Below are positions 1 through 9,318 of a DNA stretch of 64,000 bases, piece by piece (position 1 is the stretch's first letter; each line of letters starts with the position of its first letter). The notes under the pieces were generated by a model. It ran no database searches. It worked only from the letters and a program-made list of their open reading frames with translations, and was not told the DNA's origin. Source of the DNA: Eutrophosalina sp902522775 (GTDB lineage Bacteria > Bacteroidota > Bacteroidia > Flavobacteriales > Flavobacteriaceae); NCBI GenBank assembly GCA_902522775.1, contig CABYWQ010000001.1, forward strand, positions 186,001 through 250,000, given 5' to 3'. The position numbers and the translations under genes are program-made.

Positions 1-491
1 GACCAGTGTTAACATTAGGTGCTTTGTATGCTATTTCTAGTTCAACAATTGAAATGTACTCCGAAGAATTTTACAATGCTGTATACTTGGGAATTCCCTT
101 TGGCTTTTTAACAACAAATATTTTATACATAAATCAATTCCCTGATACTATTAGTGATGCTAAAACAGGCAAAAATCATTTAATAGTAACTCTCGGAAAG
201 AAGGCTGCTCGATGGGGTTATTTATTAATTTTAATTGCTGCATTTTTATCATCTTATTTTTTATTATCTCCTTTAGAAAATAATATTCAAAACTTTAATT
301 CCATTTTTTTTATTATTGGAAATGGATTATTATTTTTATATGGATTTATAGCATTTATTAATCTTAAAAAAAATTATAATTCTAGAGAACTGATACATTC
401 AAATTTGAAAACGATATACTTACAGATTTTTTATGGTGTTTTTGTATTGTTTGCTTTATACTTTTTACCTACTATACAATCAATTTTATAA
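1..491 (+). CDS. UbiA-family prenyltransferase (MenA-like), C-terminal part
   Basis: Partial gene: the reading frame is open to the left edge (first full codon at 3), and the GTG at 6 is probably internal. The visible piece holds the second Asp-rich motif of polytopic UbiA prenyltransferases (INQFPDTISDAKTGK, with the following LIVTLGKK) and then three hydrophobic helices. UbiA enzymes attach isoprenoid chains to aromatic rings in the inner membrane. The motif context fits 1,4-dihydroxy-2-naphthoate prenyltransferase of menaquinone synthesis, but a related prenyltransferase cannot be excluded without the N-terminal half. The CPBP gene follows after 7 nt, so they are probably cotranscribed. 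Confidence 0.75.
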   Translation, partial: PVLTLGALYAISSSTIEMYSEEFYNAVYLGIPFGFLTTNILYINQFPDTISDAKTGKNHLIVTLGKKAARWGYLLILIAAFLSSYFLLSPLENNIQNFNSIFFIIGNGLLFLYGFIAFINLKKNYNSRELIHSNLKTIYLQIFYGVFVLFALYFLPTIQSIL

Positions 492-498
492 ATAAATT

Positions 499-1434
499 AT
501 GTTTATTGATCAAGCATTAGATTTTAAAAATGAGTGGTGGAGATATATCCTAGGTTTCTTGATCATTTTTATTTTTTGGCAACTCATTGGTGCTATTCCA
601 CTAGTAATAGGAATGATATCCCAGCTTGATTTTTCTGATCCTGAAAGTTTAAAAGCTTTAGAGAATCCTAATGATATGTTCTCTATGATTGGAAGTAAAA
701 ATACGGTACTAACATTACTTTTAGTTAGTTTTTTAATTGGTTTTATTGGTTTGTATATTGTTGTTAAAAATATTCATAATCAAGAGTTTAAGTCATTGAT
801 TACATCCAGATCTAGAATTGACTACAAAAGAATATTACATTCTTTTGTTCTAATTTTTATTGTTAACGCATCAATGATTTTTATTTCTTATTTAACATCG
901 CCAAGTTCATTTGAGTATAACTTTCAATTGCAACCATTTTTAACACTGTTACTGATCTGTATTTTTATACTACCTTTTCAAACAACATTTGAAGAATTAC
1001 TAACTAGGGGATATTTATTGCAAGGGTTTGGCGTAGTTTTTAAAAGTAGAGCAGCAGCTTTTATTTTTCCATCTGTAATTTTTGGTTTTTTACATATTTT
1101 AAACCCCGAGGTTAGTAAACTTGGATATGGATTTCTTGTAGCATACATTTTAATGGGAGTCACTTGGGGAATTTTTACCATAATGGATGATGGAAATGAA
1201 TTAGCAATTGGAGCTCACTATGCTAATAACCTAGTTGTTTTCTTATTTTTAACTGCAGATTGGCATGCCGTACAAACTGATGCTGTTTTTGTTTCAGTTG
1301 AAGAACCAACCATAACTGGTATGATTTTACCAGCTTTAATATACTATCCAATTTTGATATTTTACTTTTCTAAAAAGTATAAATGGTTTAATTGGTCAGA
1401 AAAATTATTCGGAAAAATAAATGTAAAAAAATGA
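499..1434 (+). CDS. CPBP family intramembrane metalloprotease
   Basis: A 311-aa protein with about eight hydrophobic segments. All three CPBP (Abi/Rce1-like) motifs are visible: EELLTR at about residues 165-170, FGFLH ending in His199, and HYANN with His240 and Asn244. The family comprises integral-membrane glutamic proteases or putative proteases (CAAX-processing or bacteriocin-immunity type). The substrate is unknown. Its last codons overlap the next gene by ATGA. Confidence 0.88.
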   Translation: MFIDQALDFKNEWWRYILGFLIIFIFWQLIGAIPLVIGMISQLDFSDPESLKALENPNDMFSMIGSKNTVLTLLLVSFLIGFIGLYIVVKNIHNQEFKSLITSRSRIDYKRILHSFVLIFIVNASMIFISYLTSPSSFEYNFQLQPFLTLLLICIFILPFQTTFEELLTRGYLLQGFGVVFKSRAAAFIFPSVIFGFLHILNPEVSKLGYGFLVAYILMGVTWGIFTIMDDGNELAIGAHYANNLVVFLFLTADWHAVQTDAVFVSVEEPTITGMILPALIYYPILIFYFSKKYKWFNWSEKLFGKINVKK

Positions 1435-1610
1435 GTCTTAATAAAAATTCAATATTCGCTTGGGCATCATTTATTTTAACTTTATTAGGCATAGCATTAA
1501 TACTTCTGGGGGTGCTTAAATATCCAGATTACGCAATTGGCTTTTCTGTAGTTGGAGTTGGTTTTATAGCAATTGGTTGGGCATTCAATGCTCTTAAAGG
1601 TAGAATCTAG
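1431..1610 (+). CDS. small two-helix membrane protein
   Basis: A 59-aa protein starting at the ATG that overlaps the CPBP stop codon (ATGA). An upstream in-frame ATG lies inside the CPBP gene and is less likely. The sequence is a short polar N-terminus followed by two hydrophobic stretches separated by a KYPDYA turn. I do not recognise a family. Its TAG stop lies in a CTAG palindrome that also supplies the stop codon of convergent fumC, so the two genes overlap by 4 nt. Confidence 0.6.
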   Translation: MSLNKNSIFAWASFILTLLGIALILLGVLKYPDYAIGFSVVGVGFIAIGWAFNALKGRI

Positions 1611-2989
1611 ATCATGTTCTCAGGCTTGATCCATTCATCAAATTCCTTTTCACCTACATAGCCTGATTTAATTGATTCATGCCTTAAGGTTGTTCCATTT
1701 TTATAAGCATTATTTGCTATTTCAGCTGCCTTGTAATATCCAATCCTTTTATTTAAAGCTGTAACTAACATTAATGAATTATCAACATATTCTTTAATTT
1801 TTTCTTTATTTGCTTTTAATCCCTTTAAACAATTTTCATTGAAGCTTTCACATGCATCAGCAATTAGGTGTGCAGATTCTATAAGCTTGTGAGCTAGAAC
1901 TGGCTTGAATACATTAAGTTCTAAATGACCCTGACTCCCAGCGATAGTTACAGTAGTGTCATTACCCATAATTTGAGTGCACACCATTGATAAGGCTTCA
2001 CACTGTGTGGGGTTAACCTTTCCAGGCATTATCGAGCTTCCTGGTTCATTAGATGGAAGTATTAATTCTGCAAATCCAGATCTAGGACCGCTCCCCATCA
2101 ATCTTATATCATTAGCAATTTTAAATAAAGAAACTGCTATTTGTTTTAAAGCTCCATGTGATTCAACCAATGCATCATTTGAAGCAATTGATTCAAATTT
2201 ATTTTCCGCAGGTTTAAAATCAATATTTGTTTGATGGGATATATTTTTTACTACTATCTTATCAAAATTTAGTGGAGCATTTAAGCCAGTTCCTACTGCT
2301 GTTCCCCCAATTGCTAATTCTTTTAGGTGAGGAAGAGTATTTTTAAGAGATTTTAAGCCATGAATTATTTGAGATTCATAGCCAGAAAATTCCTGACCTA
2401 AGGTTAATGGAGTAGCATCCATAAGGTGAGTTCTTCCAATTTTAATATCGTTATTAAATTCTTCAACTTTTGAATTTAATGTCTTAATAAATTTTTCAAT
2501 TGAAACAATTGTTTTTTCAATTATAAGCTTTGTTACTGCAATATTAATAGCTGTTGGAAAAGTATCATTTGAGGATTGCGACATATTAACATCATCATTG
2601 GCTTTTAAAAATTTATCATCAAGCAAGCTTTTATTCAAAATGACATTAGATCTGTTTGAAATCACTTCATTAACATTCATATTTGTTTGTGTGCCAGAAC
2701 CGGTTTGCCATATAACTAAAGGGAACTCATTGTCATGTATTCCATCATGAATTTCATCACAAACATCAGATATTAATTTCATTTTTTTATTATCAAGAAT
2801 ATTTAATTCATGATTAGCTTTAGCACAAGATTTTTTTAGAACTGAATATGCTCTTATAATTTCTATGGGCATGGAATTAGGTTCACCAATTTTAAAATTA
2901 TTAATTGATCTCTGAGTTTGGGGACCCCAAAGTGCTTCTTCTGGAATTTTTACTGCACCCAGGGTGTCAGATTCAATTCTATACTTCAT
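1607..2989 (-). CDS. fumC: fumarate hydratase, class II
   Basis: A 460-aa protein, the normal length for class II (iron-independent) fumarases of the TCA cycle, which interconvert fumarate and L-malate. It has the fumarase/aspartase signature GSSIMPGKVNPTQCEA, the SGSGTQTNMN-type motif (TGSGTQTNMNVNEV) near residue 95 and the GRTHLMDATPLTLGQE segment near 185. The C-terminal NSLMLVTALNKRIGY and EKEFDEWIKPENM match FumC rather than aspartase or argininosuccinate lyase. Monocistronic. A TAAATTTG box sits 18-25 nt upstream of the start. Confidence 0.96.
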   Translation of the reverse strand: MKYRIESDTLGAVKIPEEALWGPQTQRSINNFKIGEPNSMPIEIIRAYSVLKKSCAKANHELNILDNKKMKLISDVCDEIHDGIHDNEFPLVIWQTGSGTQTNMNVNEVISNRSNVILNKSLLDDKFLKANDDVNMSQSSNDTFPTAINIAVTKLIIEKTIVSIEKFIKTLNSKVEEFNNDIKIGRTHLMDATPLTLGQEFSGYESQIIHGLKSLKNTLPHLKELAIGGTAVGTGLNAPLNFDKIVVKNISHQTNIDFKPAENKFESIASNDALVESHGALKQIAVSLFKIANDIRLMGSGPRSGFAELILPSNEPGSSIMPGKVNPTQCEALSMVCTQIMGNDTTVTIAGSQGHLELNVFKPVLAHKLIESAHLIADACESFNENCLKGLKANKEKIKEYVDNSLMLVTALNKRIGYYKAAEIANNAYKNGTTLRHESIKSGYVGEKEFDEWIKPENMI

Positions 2990-3006
2990 AGATTAAAATT
3001 ATATTA

Positions 3007-3014
3007 CAAATTTA
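3007..3014 (-). promoter_or_regulatory. putative -7 promoter box of fumC
   Basis: Read on the minus strand this is TAAATTTG, which matches the Bacteroidota -7 consensus TAnnTTTG, 17 nt before the fumC ATG. I see no convincing TTG element at the expected -33 distance. Confidence 0.4.
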
Positions 3015-3083
3015 CAAAATACTCATTTAAATTTGTTGATAAACTATTTTTTACTCTATTAAATTATTAATTATCTTTGTAAT

Positions 3084-3236
3084 ATGTTTGAATTTGATCA
3101 ATACCTGGGTTTTTTGTTATTTATGACAGTTGTAACCATGGGATTCTGGTTAATGATTTTGCTTCTAACTTTTATAATTCCATACTGGGTTACTGGTTCT
3201 TTTTTTGAATGGCTTAAAGAAAGAAAAAAGAAATAA
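3084..3236 (+). CDS. small single-pass membrane protein, 50 aa
   Basis: The ORF begins with ATG and reads MFEFDQYLGFLLFMTVV onward: one long hydrophobic stretch (residues 8-40), then an amphipathic tail ending in WLKERKKK, so a positive-inside C-terminus. It lies alone between fumC and convergent prfB and ends 5 nt before the prfB stop. The typical membrane-protein composition and the filled gap support a real gene. The family is not recognised. Confidence 0.5.
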   Translation: MFEFDQYLGFLLFMTVVTMGFWLMILLLTFIIPYWVTGSFFEWLKERKKK

Positions 3237-3241
3237 TTCAA

Positions 3242-4337
3242 TTAAATTAAGTCACTGTTATTTGACATTAAAAATGATTTTAGGAATGGATCAATGTTTC
3301 CATTAAGTACTGAAGATGTATCACCAACTTCTGTGCTTGTTCTTACGTCTTTTACCATTTTATAAGGATGCAAAACATAATTTCTTATTTGTGAACCCCA
3401 CTCAATTTTTTTCTTACTTTCCTCAATTTTCTTTCTAGCTTCTAATTTTTTGTTTAATTCAATTTCATAAAGTTGAGATTTTAGTAAAAGAATAGCTTTG
3501 TTTTTATTATCTAATTGGGATCTAGTCTCTGAATTTTCAATAATAATCCCAGTGGGGATATGTTTCAATCTTACAGCAGTTTCAATTTTATTTACACTTT
3601 GTCCACCAGCACCACTTGACCTCATAGTATCCCATTCAATTTCAGAATTATTAATTTCAATTTCTATAGTTTGATCAACTAGAGGATAAACATAAACTGA
3701 TGCAAATGAGGTGTGTCTTTTAGCGTTACTATCAAATGGTGAAATTCTGACTAATCTGTGGACACCATTTTCACCTTTTAACCACCCAAAAGAGTAATCA
3801 CCTTGAATTTCAATAGTTATTGTTTTGATACCTGTTACATCTCCATCGACTAAATTAATTTGTTTTGTTTTAAAACCTCTTTTTTCACACCACATCATAT
3901 ACATTCTTGTTAACATGCTTGCCCAATCACAGCTTTCTGTTCCTCCAGCACCAGCAGTTATTTGTAAAATAGAAGACAACTCATCTCCTTCAGTTGATAA
4001 CATATTTTTAAACTCAAGTTCTTCAATTTTGATTTTACATTTATTATAAATTTTCAATAATTCCTTTTCACTTATTTCATTATCTTTAAAGTATTCAAAA
4101 GTAATTTCTAATTCATCACATAATGATTCAGTAAGATTGTATCCAATAACCCAATCCTTTAGTGATTTAATTTTTTTAAGGATTTTTTGTGCTTCGGTAT
4201 TGTTATTCCAAAAATTTGGATTAATTGTTTTTTCCTCCAGGTTTGAAATTTCAATATTTTTTTTATCCAAGTCAAAGATATCGTCTTAGAGACCCAAGAC
4301 GTTGAATTAAACCTTTTATATTTTCTGTATTAATCAA
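3242..4337 (-). CDS. prfB: peptide chain release factor 2 (programmed +1 frameshift)
   Basis: RF2 releases peptides at UGA and UAA codons. The main frame (from 4270) has the SPF codon-recognition motif (RISPFDSNAKR) and the GGQ peptidyl-hydrolysis motif (RSSGAGGQSVNKIE). A short zero-frame segment precedes it: TTG at 4337 gives 21 codons ending RRYL, then CTT TGA C. Skipping one T at 4274 continues as DLDKKNIEI, aligned with the E. coli LRGYL-DYD junction. The joined product is 364 aa, the usual RF2 length. The zero-frame start is inferred, because the upstream ATG is out of frame and an in-frame TGA lies 3 codons before the TTG. Confidence 0.93.
4271..4277 (-). promoter_or_regulatory. RF2 programmed +1 frameshift site CTTTGAC
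   Basis: On the minus strand the heptamer CTT TGA C matches the universal RF2 autoregulatory shift site, with the UGA stop in zero frame. The position where E. coli has the stimulatory AGGGGG instead reads AGACGA, so the internal Shine-Dalgarno stimulator is absent or very weak. Confidence 0.9.
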
Positions 4338-4422
4338 ATCATTTCAAAATTAAATAAATAAATTGTTTTAATATTAATCATACCCTATATTTAAAGTAAT
4401 TGAGTATTTAAATTTTTCAATT

Positions 4423-5454
4423 ATGAATGTAAATTTGATTAGCGATACTGTTACCAAACCTAGTAAGGAAATGCTAGATTTTATGTTAAATGCAAGTGTA
4501 GGTGATGATGTTTTTAAAAAAGATCCAACCGTAAATCAATTAGAATTGAAAGTAGCTGATCTATTTGGAATGGAAAAATCTCTTTTTTTTCCCTCAGGTA
4601 CCATGACTAATCAAACTGCAATTAAGATTTTAACAAGCCCTGGAGATCAACTTATTTGCAGTAAATACTCTCACGTATATAATTATGAGGGCGGTGGAGT
4701 AAGTTTTAATTCAGGTGTTTCATGCAAATTGATTGATGGTGAAGGAGGTCTTTTCAAAGCTAAAGATGTTTATAACGCTATTAATCCACCAAATTTTTAT
4801 CATAGTGCAAAAACCAGCCTGGTTTGTATAGAAAATACTACAAATAAAGGTGGCGGCGCTTGTTGGAATCTTGATGAGTTAAAAGAGATCAAATCAGTTT
4901 GCGCTGAAAATAATTTATTTTATCATCTAGATGGGGCAAGAATTTGGAACGCATATGTTAAAAATGGAATTGATTTTATTGAATATGGAAATTTATTTGA
5001 TACGATTTCAGTTTGTTTATCTAAAGGTTTGGGTTGCCCTGTAGGTTCTTTATTGTTATGTTCTGAAAAATTATATGAAAAGGCTTTAAAAATTAGAAAA
5101 ATGTTAGGTGGTGGAATGAGACAATCAGGTTTTTTGGCTGCTTGTGGTTTATATGCATTAGAAAATAATATCGATAGGCTTAAATATGATCATTTCAAAG
5201 CTAAAGAAATTGAAGAAAAACTTTTAAAACTTGATTTCATAAAAAAAGTTCAACCTGTTGAAACTAATATTATCATCTTTGAATTAAAAGATAATTTTTC
5301 GTCTAAAGATTTAATTGAAGAATTACAAAACAAAGGGATTGAGATTATTAATATGGGGGATAATAAGTTAAGAATTGTAACCCATATGGATTATACTAAT
5401 GATTTTCACTACTATTTTTTAGATTCCTTAGATAAAGTTGATCTAAAAAGTTAA
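4423..5454 (+). CDS. ltaE: low-specificity L-threonine aldolase
   Basis: A 343-aa PLP-dependent fold-type I enzyme that cleaves L-threonine or allo-threonine to glycine and acetaldehyde. The N-terminal NLISDTVTKPSKEML and SVGDDVFKKDPTVN are the family hallmarks. The PLP lysine is expected in SVCLSKGLGCPVGS (about residue 197), and HLDGARIWNA carries the cofactor-binding Asp. The length is typical. It is probably transcribed alone, with 58 nt before the next gene. Confidence 0.92.
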   Translation: MNVNLISDTVTKPSKEMLDFMLNASVGDDVFKKDPTVNQLELKVADLFGMEKSLFFPSGTMTNQTAIKILTSPGDQLICSKYSHVYNYEGGGVSFNSGVSCKLIDGEGGLFKAKDVYNAINPPNFYHSAKTSLVCIENTTNKGGGACWNLDELKEIKSVCAENNLFYHLDGARIWNAYVKNGIDFIEYGNLFDTISVCLSKGLGCPVGSLLLCSEKLYEKALKIRKMLGGGMRQSGFLAACGLYALENNIDRLKYDHFKAKEIEEKLLKLDFIKKVQPVETNIIIFELKDNFSSKDLIEELQNKGIEIINMGDNKLRIVTHMDYTNDFHYYFLDSLDKVDLKS

Positions 5455-5512
5455 AAATTTAACTATAATAATAATTTGATGTATTTTTACCGTGTGATTT
5501 TCACAACTGTGC

Positions 5513-6556
5513 ATGAAAAATAAAATAGATGCTCACGAAAATATCCTCTCATTGATTGGTAACACACCATTAATTAAGCTTAACAAAATTGTTAAAGATT
5601 TTAAAGGGTCTTATTTTTCAAAGTATGAGGCTTTTAACCCTGGTCATTCTAATAAAGATAGAATAGCCTTACATATAATTCAAAATGCAGAAAAAAAAGG
5701 TTTAATTGATAAAAATACTACTATAATTGAAACTTCATCTGGAAATACTGGATTTAGTTTATCAATGGTTTCAATGGTAAAAGGATATAATTGTATAGTT
5801 GCTATTTCTTCTAAATCCTCAACAGATAAAATTAAAATGTTAAAATCAATGGGTGCAAAGGTTTATGTATGCCCTGCTAATGTTTCTGCTGATGATAAAA
5901 GATCTTACTACCAGGTAGCAAAAAAATTAAATGATGAAATAAAAGATTCAATTTATATTAATCAATATTTTAATGAACTTAATATTGATGCTCATTATAA
6001 AACAACAGGTCCAGAAATCTGGAAACAAACTAAAGGAGAAATTACACACCTTGTAGCAAGTAGTGGCACAGGAGGTACTATCTCGGGGATTGGTAAATAC
6101 CTTAAAGAAAAAAATCCAAAAATTAAGATTATTGGTGTTGATGCCTATGGCTCTGTATTAAAAAAATTTCATGAGACGGGTGAATATGATGAAAATGAAA
6201 TTTATCCTTACAGAATTGAAGGTTTGGGGAAAAATCTTATACCAGGATCAACTAATTTTGATGTAATTGATCATTTTGAAAAAGTTACAGATGAAGATAG
6301 CGCTATTTTTTCAAGATTAATTGCAGAAAAAGAGGGGATTTTTGTAGGTTATACATCTGGTGCATGTATGCAAGCGATAAAGCAATTAAATGAAACAAAT
6401 ACCTTTACTAATCAAAGTGTAATAGTAACTATTTTTTGTGATCATGGTTCTAGATATATGAGCAAAATATATTGTGATAATTGGATGAATGATCAAGGCT
6501 TTTCATGTAATTTTGAAGAAAAACATGAATCACAAATTGAATACATAAAAAAATAA
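5513..6556 (+). CDS. cystathionine-beta-synthase-like PLP enzyme, candidate cysteate synthase
   Basis: A 347-aa fold-type II PLP enzyme of the cysteine synthase/CBS family. NTPLIKL is near the N-terminus, the PLP lysine lies in NPGHSNKDRIA (about residue 49), ETSSGNTGFSLS binds the substrate carboxylate, and SSGTGGTISG binds phosphate. No heme domain or CBS regulatory pair follows. Its stop shares one base with the start of an alpha-oxoamine synthase. That pairing suggests it makes the amino acid used by the partner: cysteate for sulfonolipids. CBS or O-acetylserine sulfhydrylase activity is the alternative. Confidence 0.8.
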   Translation: MKNKIDAHENILSLIGNTPLIKLNKIVKDFKGSYFSKYEAFNPGHSNKDRIALHIIQNAEKKGLIDKNTTIIETSSGNTGFSLSMVSMVKGYNCIVAISSKSSTDKIKMLKSMGAKVYVCPANVSADDKRSYYQVAKKLNDEIKDSIYINQYFNELNIDAHYKTTGPEIWKQTKGEITHLVASSGTGGTISGIGKYLKEKNPKIKIIGVDAYGSVLKKFHETGEYDENEIYPYRIEGLGKNLIPGSTNFDVIDHFEKVTDEDSAIFSRLIAEKEGIFVGYTSGACMQAIKQLNETNTFTNQSVIVTIFCDHGSRYMSKIYCDNWMNDQGFSCNFEEKHESQIEYIKK

Positions 6557-7803
6557 TGGCTGATTTATTTGAAAAATTTTTAAAAAATATGGGTCCATTA
6601 GGAAAATGGGCTTCAATTGCTGAAGGATACTTTGTGTTTCCTAAGCTTGAGGGTGAAATTTCAAATCGAATGAAATTTAATGGAAAAGAAGTAATAACAT
6701 GGAGTGTTAATGATTATTTAGGGTTATCAAATCATCCTGAGGTCAGAAAAGCTGATGCTGATGCGGGAAAAAAGTATGGATCCGCATATCCAATGGGTGC
6801 TAGAATGATGTCAGGTCATACATATTTACATGAAAATTTAGAAAATAAGTTAGCAAATTTTGTAAGTAAAGAATCTGCATATGTTCTAAATTTTGGCTAC
6901 CAAGGTATTCTTTCGATTGTTGACACTCTTGTGTCAAAGAATGATGTAATTGTTTATGATATTGATTCTCATGCATGTATTGTTGATGGTGTAAGATTAC
7001 ATGTTGGTAAAAGATTTACATTTCAGCATAACGACATAGAAAGTTTAGAAAAGAACTTGGTTAGAGCTGTTAATATAGTAAATAAGACAGGCGGTGGGAT
7101 TTTAGTTATTTCCGAAGGTGTATTTGGTATGAGGGGAGAGCAAGGAAAAATTAAAGAAATTGTCAAATTAAAAGAAAAGTATAATTTCAGACTTCTTGTA
7201 GATGATGCTCATGGTTTCGGAACGCTCGGTAAAACTGGAGCTGGAGCTGGAGAAGAGCAAGGTGTTCAAGATGATATTGATGTATATTTTGCAACATTTG
7301 CAAAGTCATTAGCTTCAACTGGTGCATTTGTAGCCGGCTCCAAAGAAGTTATAAAGTTTCTAAAATATAACATGAGATCTCAAATGTTTGCAAAATCATT
7401 ACAAATGCAATTAGTTGCTGGAGCACTTAAAAGGCTAGAATTACTTAAAAACATTCCTGAACTTAGAGAAAAACTCTGGAAAAATGTTAAAATGCTCCAA
7501 AATGGTTTAGTTGAAAGAGGATTTGATATTGGAAGTACCCAAAGTTGCGTTACACCTGTTTTTTTAAAAGGTGATGTTCCTGAAGCTATGGTTTTAGTCA
7601 AGGACTTGAGAGAAAAATATAATATTTTTTGCTCTATTGTAGTTTATCCCGTAATTCCAAAAGGATTAATTTTATTGAGGTTAATTCCTACTTCCACTCA
7701 TAATTCTAATGATATTCGAGAAACATTAGCTGCTTTTACTGCGATAAGAGATAAGCTTCAAAATGGGATTTACAGGAAATTATCTGAAAGAATTAAAGCT
7801 TAA
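6556..7803 (+). CDS. alpha-oxoamine synthase, candidate cysteate acyltransferase for sulfonolipids
   Basis: A 415-aa PLP enzyme of the KBL/BioF/serine palmitoyltransferase family, which condenses an amino acid with an acyl thioester and releases CO2. It shows SVNDYLGLSNHPEV, PMGARMMSGH, the cofactor Asp-His motif VDDAHGFGTLG and the PLP lysine in ATFAKSLASTGAF. Flavobacteria use an SPT-like member of this family as cysteate C-acyltransferase in capnine (sulfonolipid) synthesis, which supports gliding. The 1-nt overlap with the CBS-like gene favours that role over serine palmitoyltransferase, BioF or KBL. Substrate choice cannot be read from the sequence. Confidence 0.82.
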   Translation: MADLFEKFLKNMGPLGKWASIAEGYFVFPKLEGEISNRMKFNGKEVITWSVNDYLGLSNHPEVRKADADAGKKYGSAYPMGARMMSGHTYLHENLENKLANFVSKESAYVLNFGYQGILSIVDTLVSKNDVIVYDIDSHACIVDGVRLHVGKRFTFQHNDIESLEKNLVRAVNIVNKTGGGILVISEGVFGMRGEQGKIKEIVKLKEKYNFRLLVDDAHGFGTLGKTGAGAGEEQGVQDDIDVYFATFAKSLASTGAFVAGSKEVIKFLKYNMRSQMFAKSLQMQLVAGALKRLELLKNIPELREKLWKNVKMLQNGLVERGFDIGSTQSCVTPVFLKGDVPEAMVLVKDLREKYNIFCSIVVYPVIPKGLILLRLIPTSTHNSNDIRETLAAFTAIRDKLQNGIYRKLSERIKA

Positions 7804-7826
7804 TTTTCATATTTATATTTTTTTTA

Positions 7827-7834
7827 TAAATTTG
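7827..7834 (+). promoter_or_regulatory. putative -7 promoter box of the pyrR-pyrB run
   Basis: TAAATTTG followed by CAC matches the flavobacterial TAnnTTTG(CA) -7 element. It lies 7 nt before the pyrR ATG, which implies a leaderless or nearly leaderless transcript. Confidence 0.5.
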
Positions 7835-7841
7835 CACTTTG

Positions 7842-8402
7842 ATGAGTGTAGACTTAAACAGAAAAATCTTAGACGCATCAAAACTCACCTTAATTTTAGA
7901 TAGATTAGCTAGTCAATTATTTGAAAATCATAATGATTTTTCTAAAACTGTAATTATAGGAATTCAACCACGAGGAAAAATTTTATCAAAAAAAATAAAA
8001 TCCTTATTAGAAATTAATTTTGGTATAAAAAACATAAAACTTGGTTTTTTAGATATAACTTTTTTTAGAGATGATTTCGGAAGAGAGAAAAAAGTATTGA
8101 ATGCAAATAAAACTTCAATTGATTTTATTATTGAAAATAAGACCGTAGTTTTAATTGATGATGTTCTTTACACTGGAAGAAGTGTAACAGCTGCTTTATC
8201 TGCCCTTCAAACATTTGGTCGTCCCTCGAAAGTAGAACTACTCAGTCTAATTGATAGAAGATTTTCAAGGCATTTACCCATTCAACCTGACTATTGTGGT
8301 TCACAAGTAGATGCAATTAATGATCAAAGGGTTATGGTCAAATGGAAAGAAACTGATGGTGAAGATTCAGTTTATTTATATATAAAAAATAATGGCAAAT
8401 AA
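7842..8402 (+). CDS. pyrR: PyrR-type bifunctional regulator / uracil phosphoribosyltransferase
   Basis: A 186-aa protein from the ATG at 7842; a TTG one codon earlier is possible. It has the PRPP-binding motif VVLIDDVLYTGRSVTAAL (about residues 103-120) and the PyrR features GIQPRG near 45 and LIDRRFSRHLPIQPDYCG. In many bacteria PyrR senses UMP and attenuates pyr mRNA. Here a leader is almost absent, so attenuation upstream is unlikely and the enzyme role may dominate. It overlaps pyrB by 11 nt. Confidence 0.92.
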   Translation: MSVDLNRKILDASKLTLILDRLASQLFENHNDFSKTVIIGIQPRGKILSKKIKSLLEINFGIKNIKLGFLDITFFRDDFGREKKVLNANKTSIDFIIENKTVVLIDDVLYTGRSVTAALSALQTFGRPSKVELLSLIDRRFSRHLPIQPDYCGSQVDAINDQRVMVKWKETDGEDSVYLYIKNNGK

Positions 8403-9318
8403 ATTATCTGTCTCAAACCTGCTTGGTATTAAATATCTTAATGAAAGTGATATTAATTTAATTTTTGAAACAGCTAGAAATTTTAAAGAAGTTATAAATA
8501 GAAAAATTAAAAAGGTTCCTAGTCTAAGGGATATAACAATTGCTAATTTATTTTTTGAAAATAGTACAAGAACCAAAATATCATTTGAATTAGCCCAAAA
8601 AAGATTGAGTGCAGATGTCATCAATTTTTCATCATCATCATCATCAATTAGTAAAGGTGAAACTTTATCAGATACAGTAAATAATATTCTTTCAATGAAA
8701 GTTGATATGGTAATTTTGAGACACCCTAGCCCAGGGGCAAGTGTTTTTTTAGCTAATAATATCGATTCATGTATAGTAAATGCTGGTGATGGTTGTCATG
8801 AACATCCTACTCAGGCTCTACTAGATTCATTTACACTTAATGAGAAACTAAGTCATTTAAACGGTAAAAAAATTGTAATTGTTGGTGATATTTTACACTC
8901 TAGGGTAGCGCTATCTAACATTTTTGTTTTTAAAAAATTAGGTGCTGAAGTTAAAGTTTGCGGACCAAAAAGTTTAATTCCAAAATATATAAAAAATTTA
9001 GGTGTTGATTATGAGCCAAATTTTGAAAAAGCTCTAAATTGGTGCGATGTTGCAAGTATGCTTCGTGTCCAAAATGAAAGAATGAGTCAAAGTTATTTTC
9101 CCTCAACTAGAGAATATGCTAAAGAATATGGTTTAAATAAAGAAAAACTAATTAAACTTGACAAGAAAATAATAATTACTCACCCAGGTCCAATAAACCG
9201 TGGTGTTGAATTGTCAAGCGATGTCATTGATTCTGGAAAAACAGTTATTTTAGATCAGGTTGAAAATGGTGTTGCGATAAGGATGGCAGTAATGTATTTA
9301 TTAGCATCAAGATTATGA
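8392..9318 (+). CDS. pyrB: aspartate carbamoyltransferase catalytic chain
   Basis: A 308-aa protein catalysing carbamoyl phosphate + aspartate to N-carbamoylaspartate, the committed pyrimidine step. The carbamoyl-phosphate motif FFENSTRTKISFE, HPSPGAS (with the conserved His) and HPTQALLDSFT are present, as is the aspartate-binding THPGPINRGVE near residue 268. No pyrI is adjacent, which fits the unregulated trimer or PyrR-linked type. It starts inside pyrR, and its stop overlaps the next gene (ATGA). Confidence 0.96.
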   Translation: MANKLSVSNLLGIKYLNESDINLIFETARNFKEVINRKIKKVPSLRDITIANLFFENSTRTKISFELAQKRLSADVINFSSSSSSISKGETLSDTVNNILSMKVDMVILRHPSPGASVFLANNIDSCIVNAGDGCHEHPTQALLDSFTLNEKLSHLNGKKIVIVGDILHSRVALSNIFVFKKLGAEVKVCGPKSLIPKYIKNLGVDYEPNFEKALNWCDVASMLRVQNERMSQSYFPSTREYAKEYGLNKEKLIKLDKKIIITHPGPINRGVELSSDVIDSGKTVILDQVENGVAIRMAVMYLLASRL

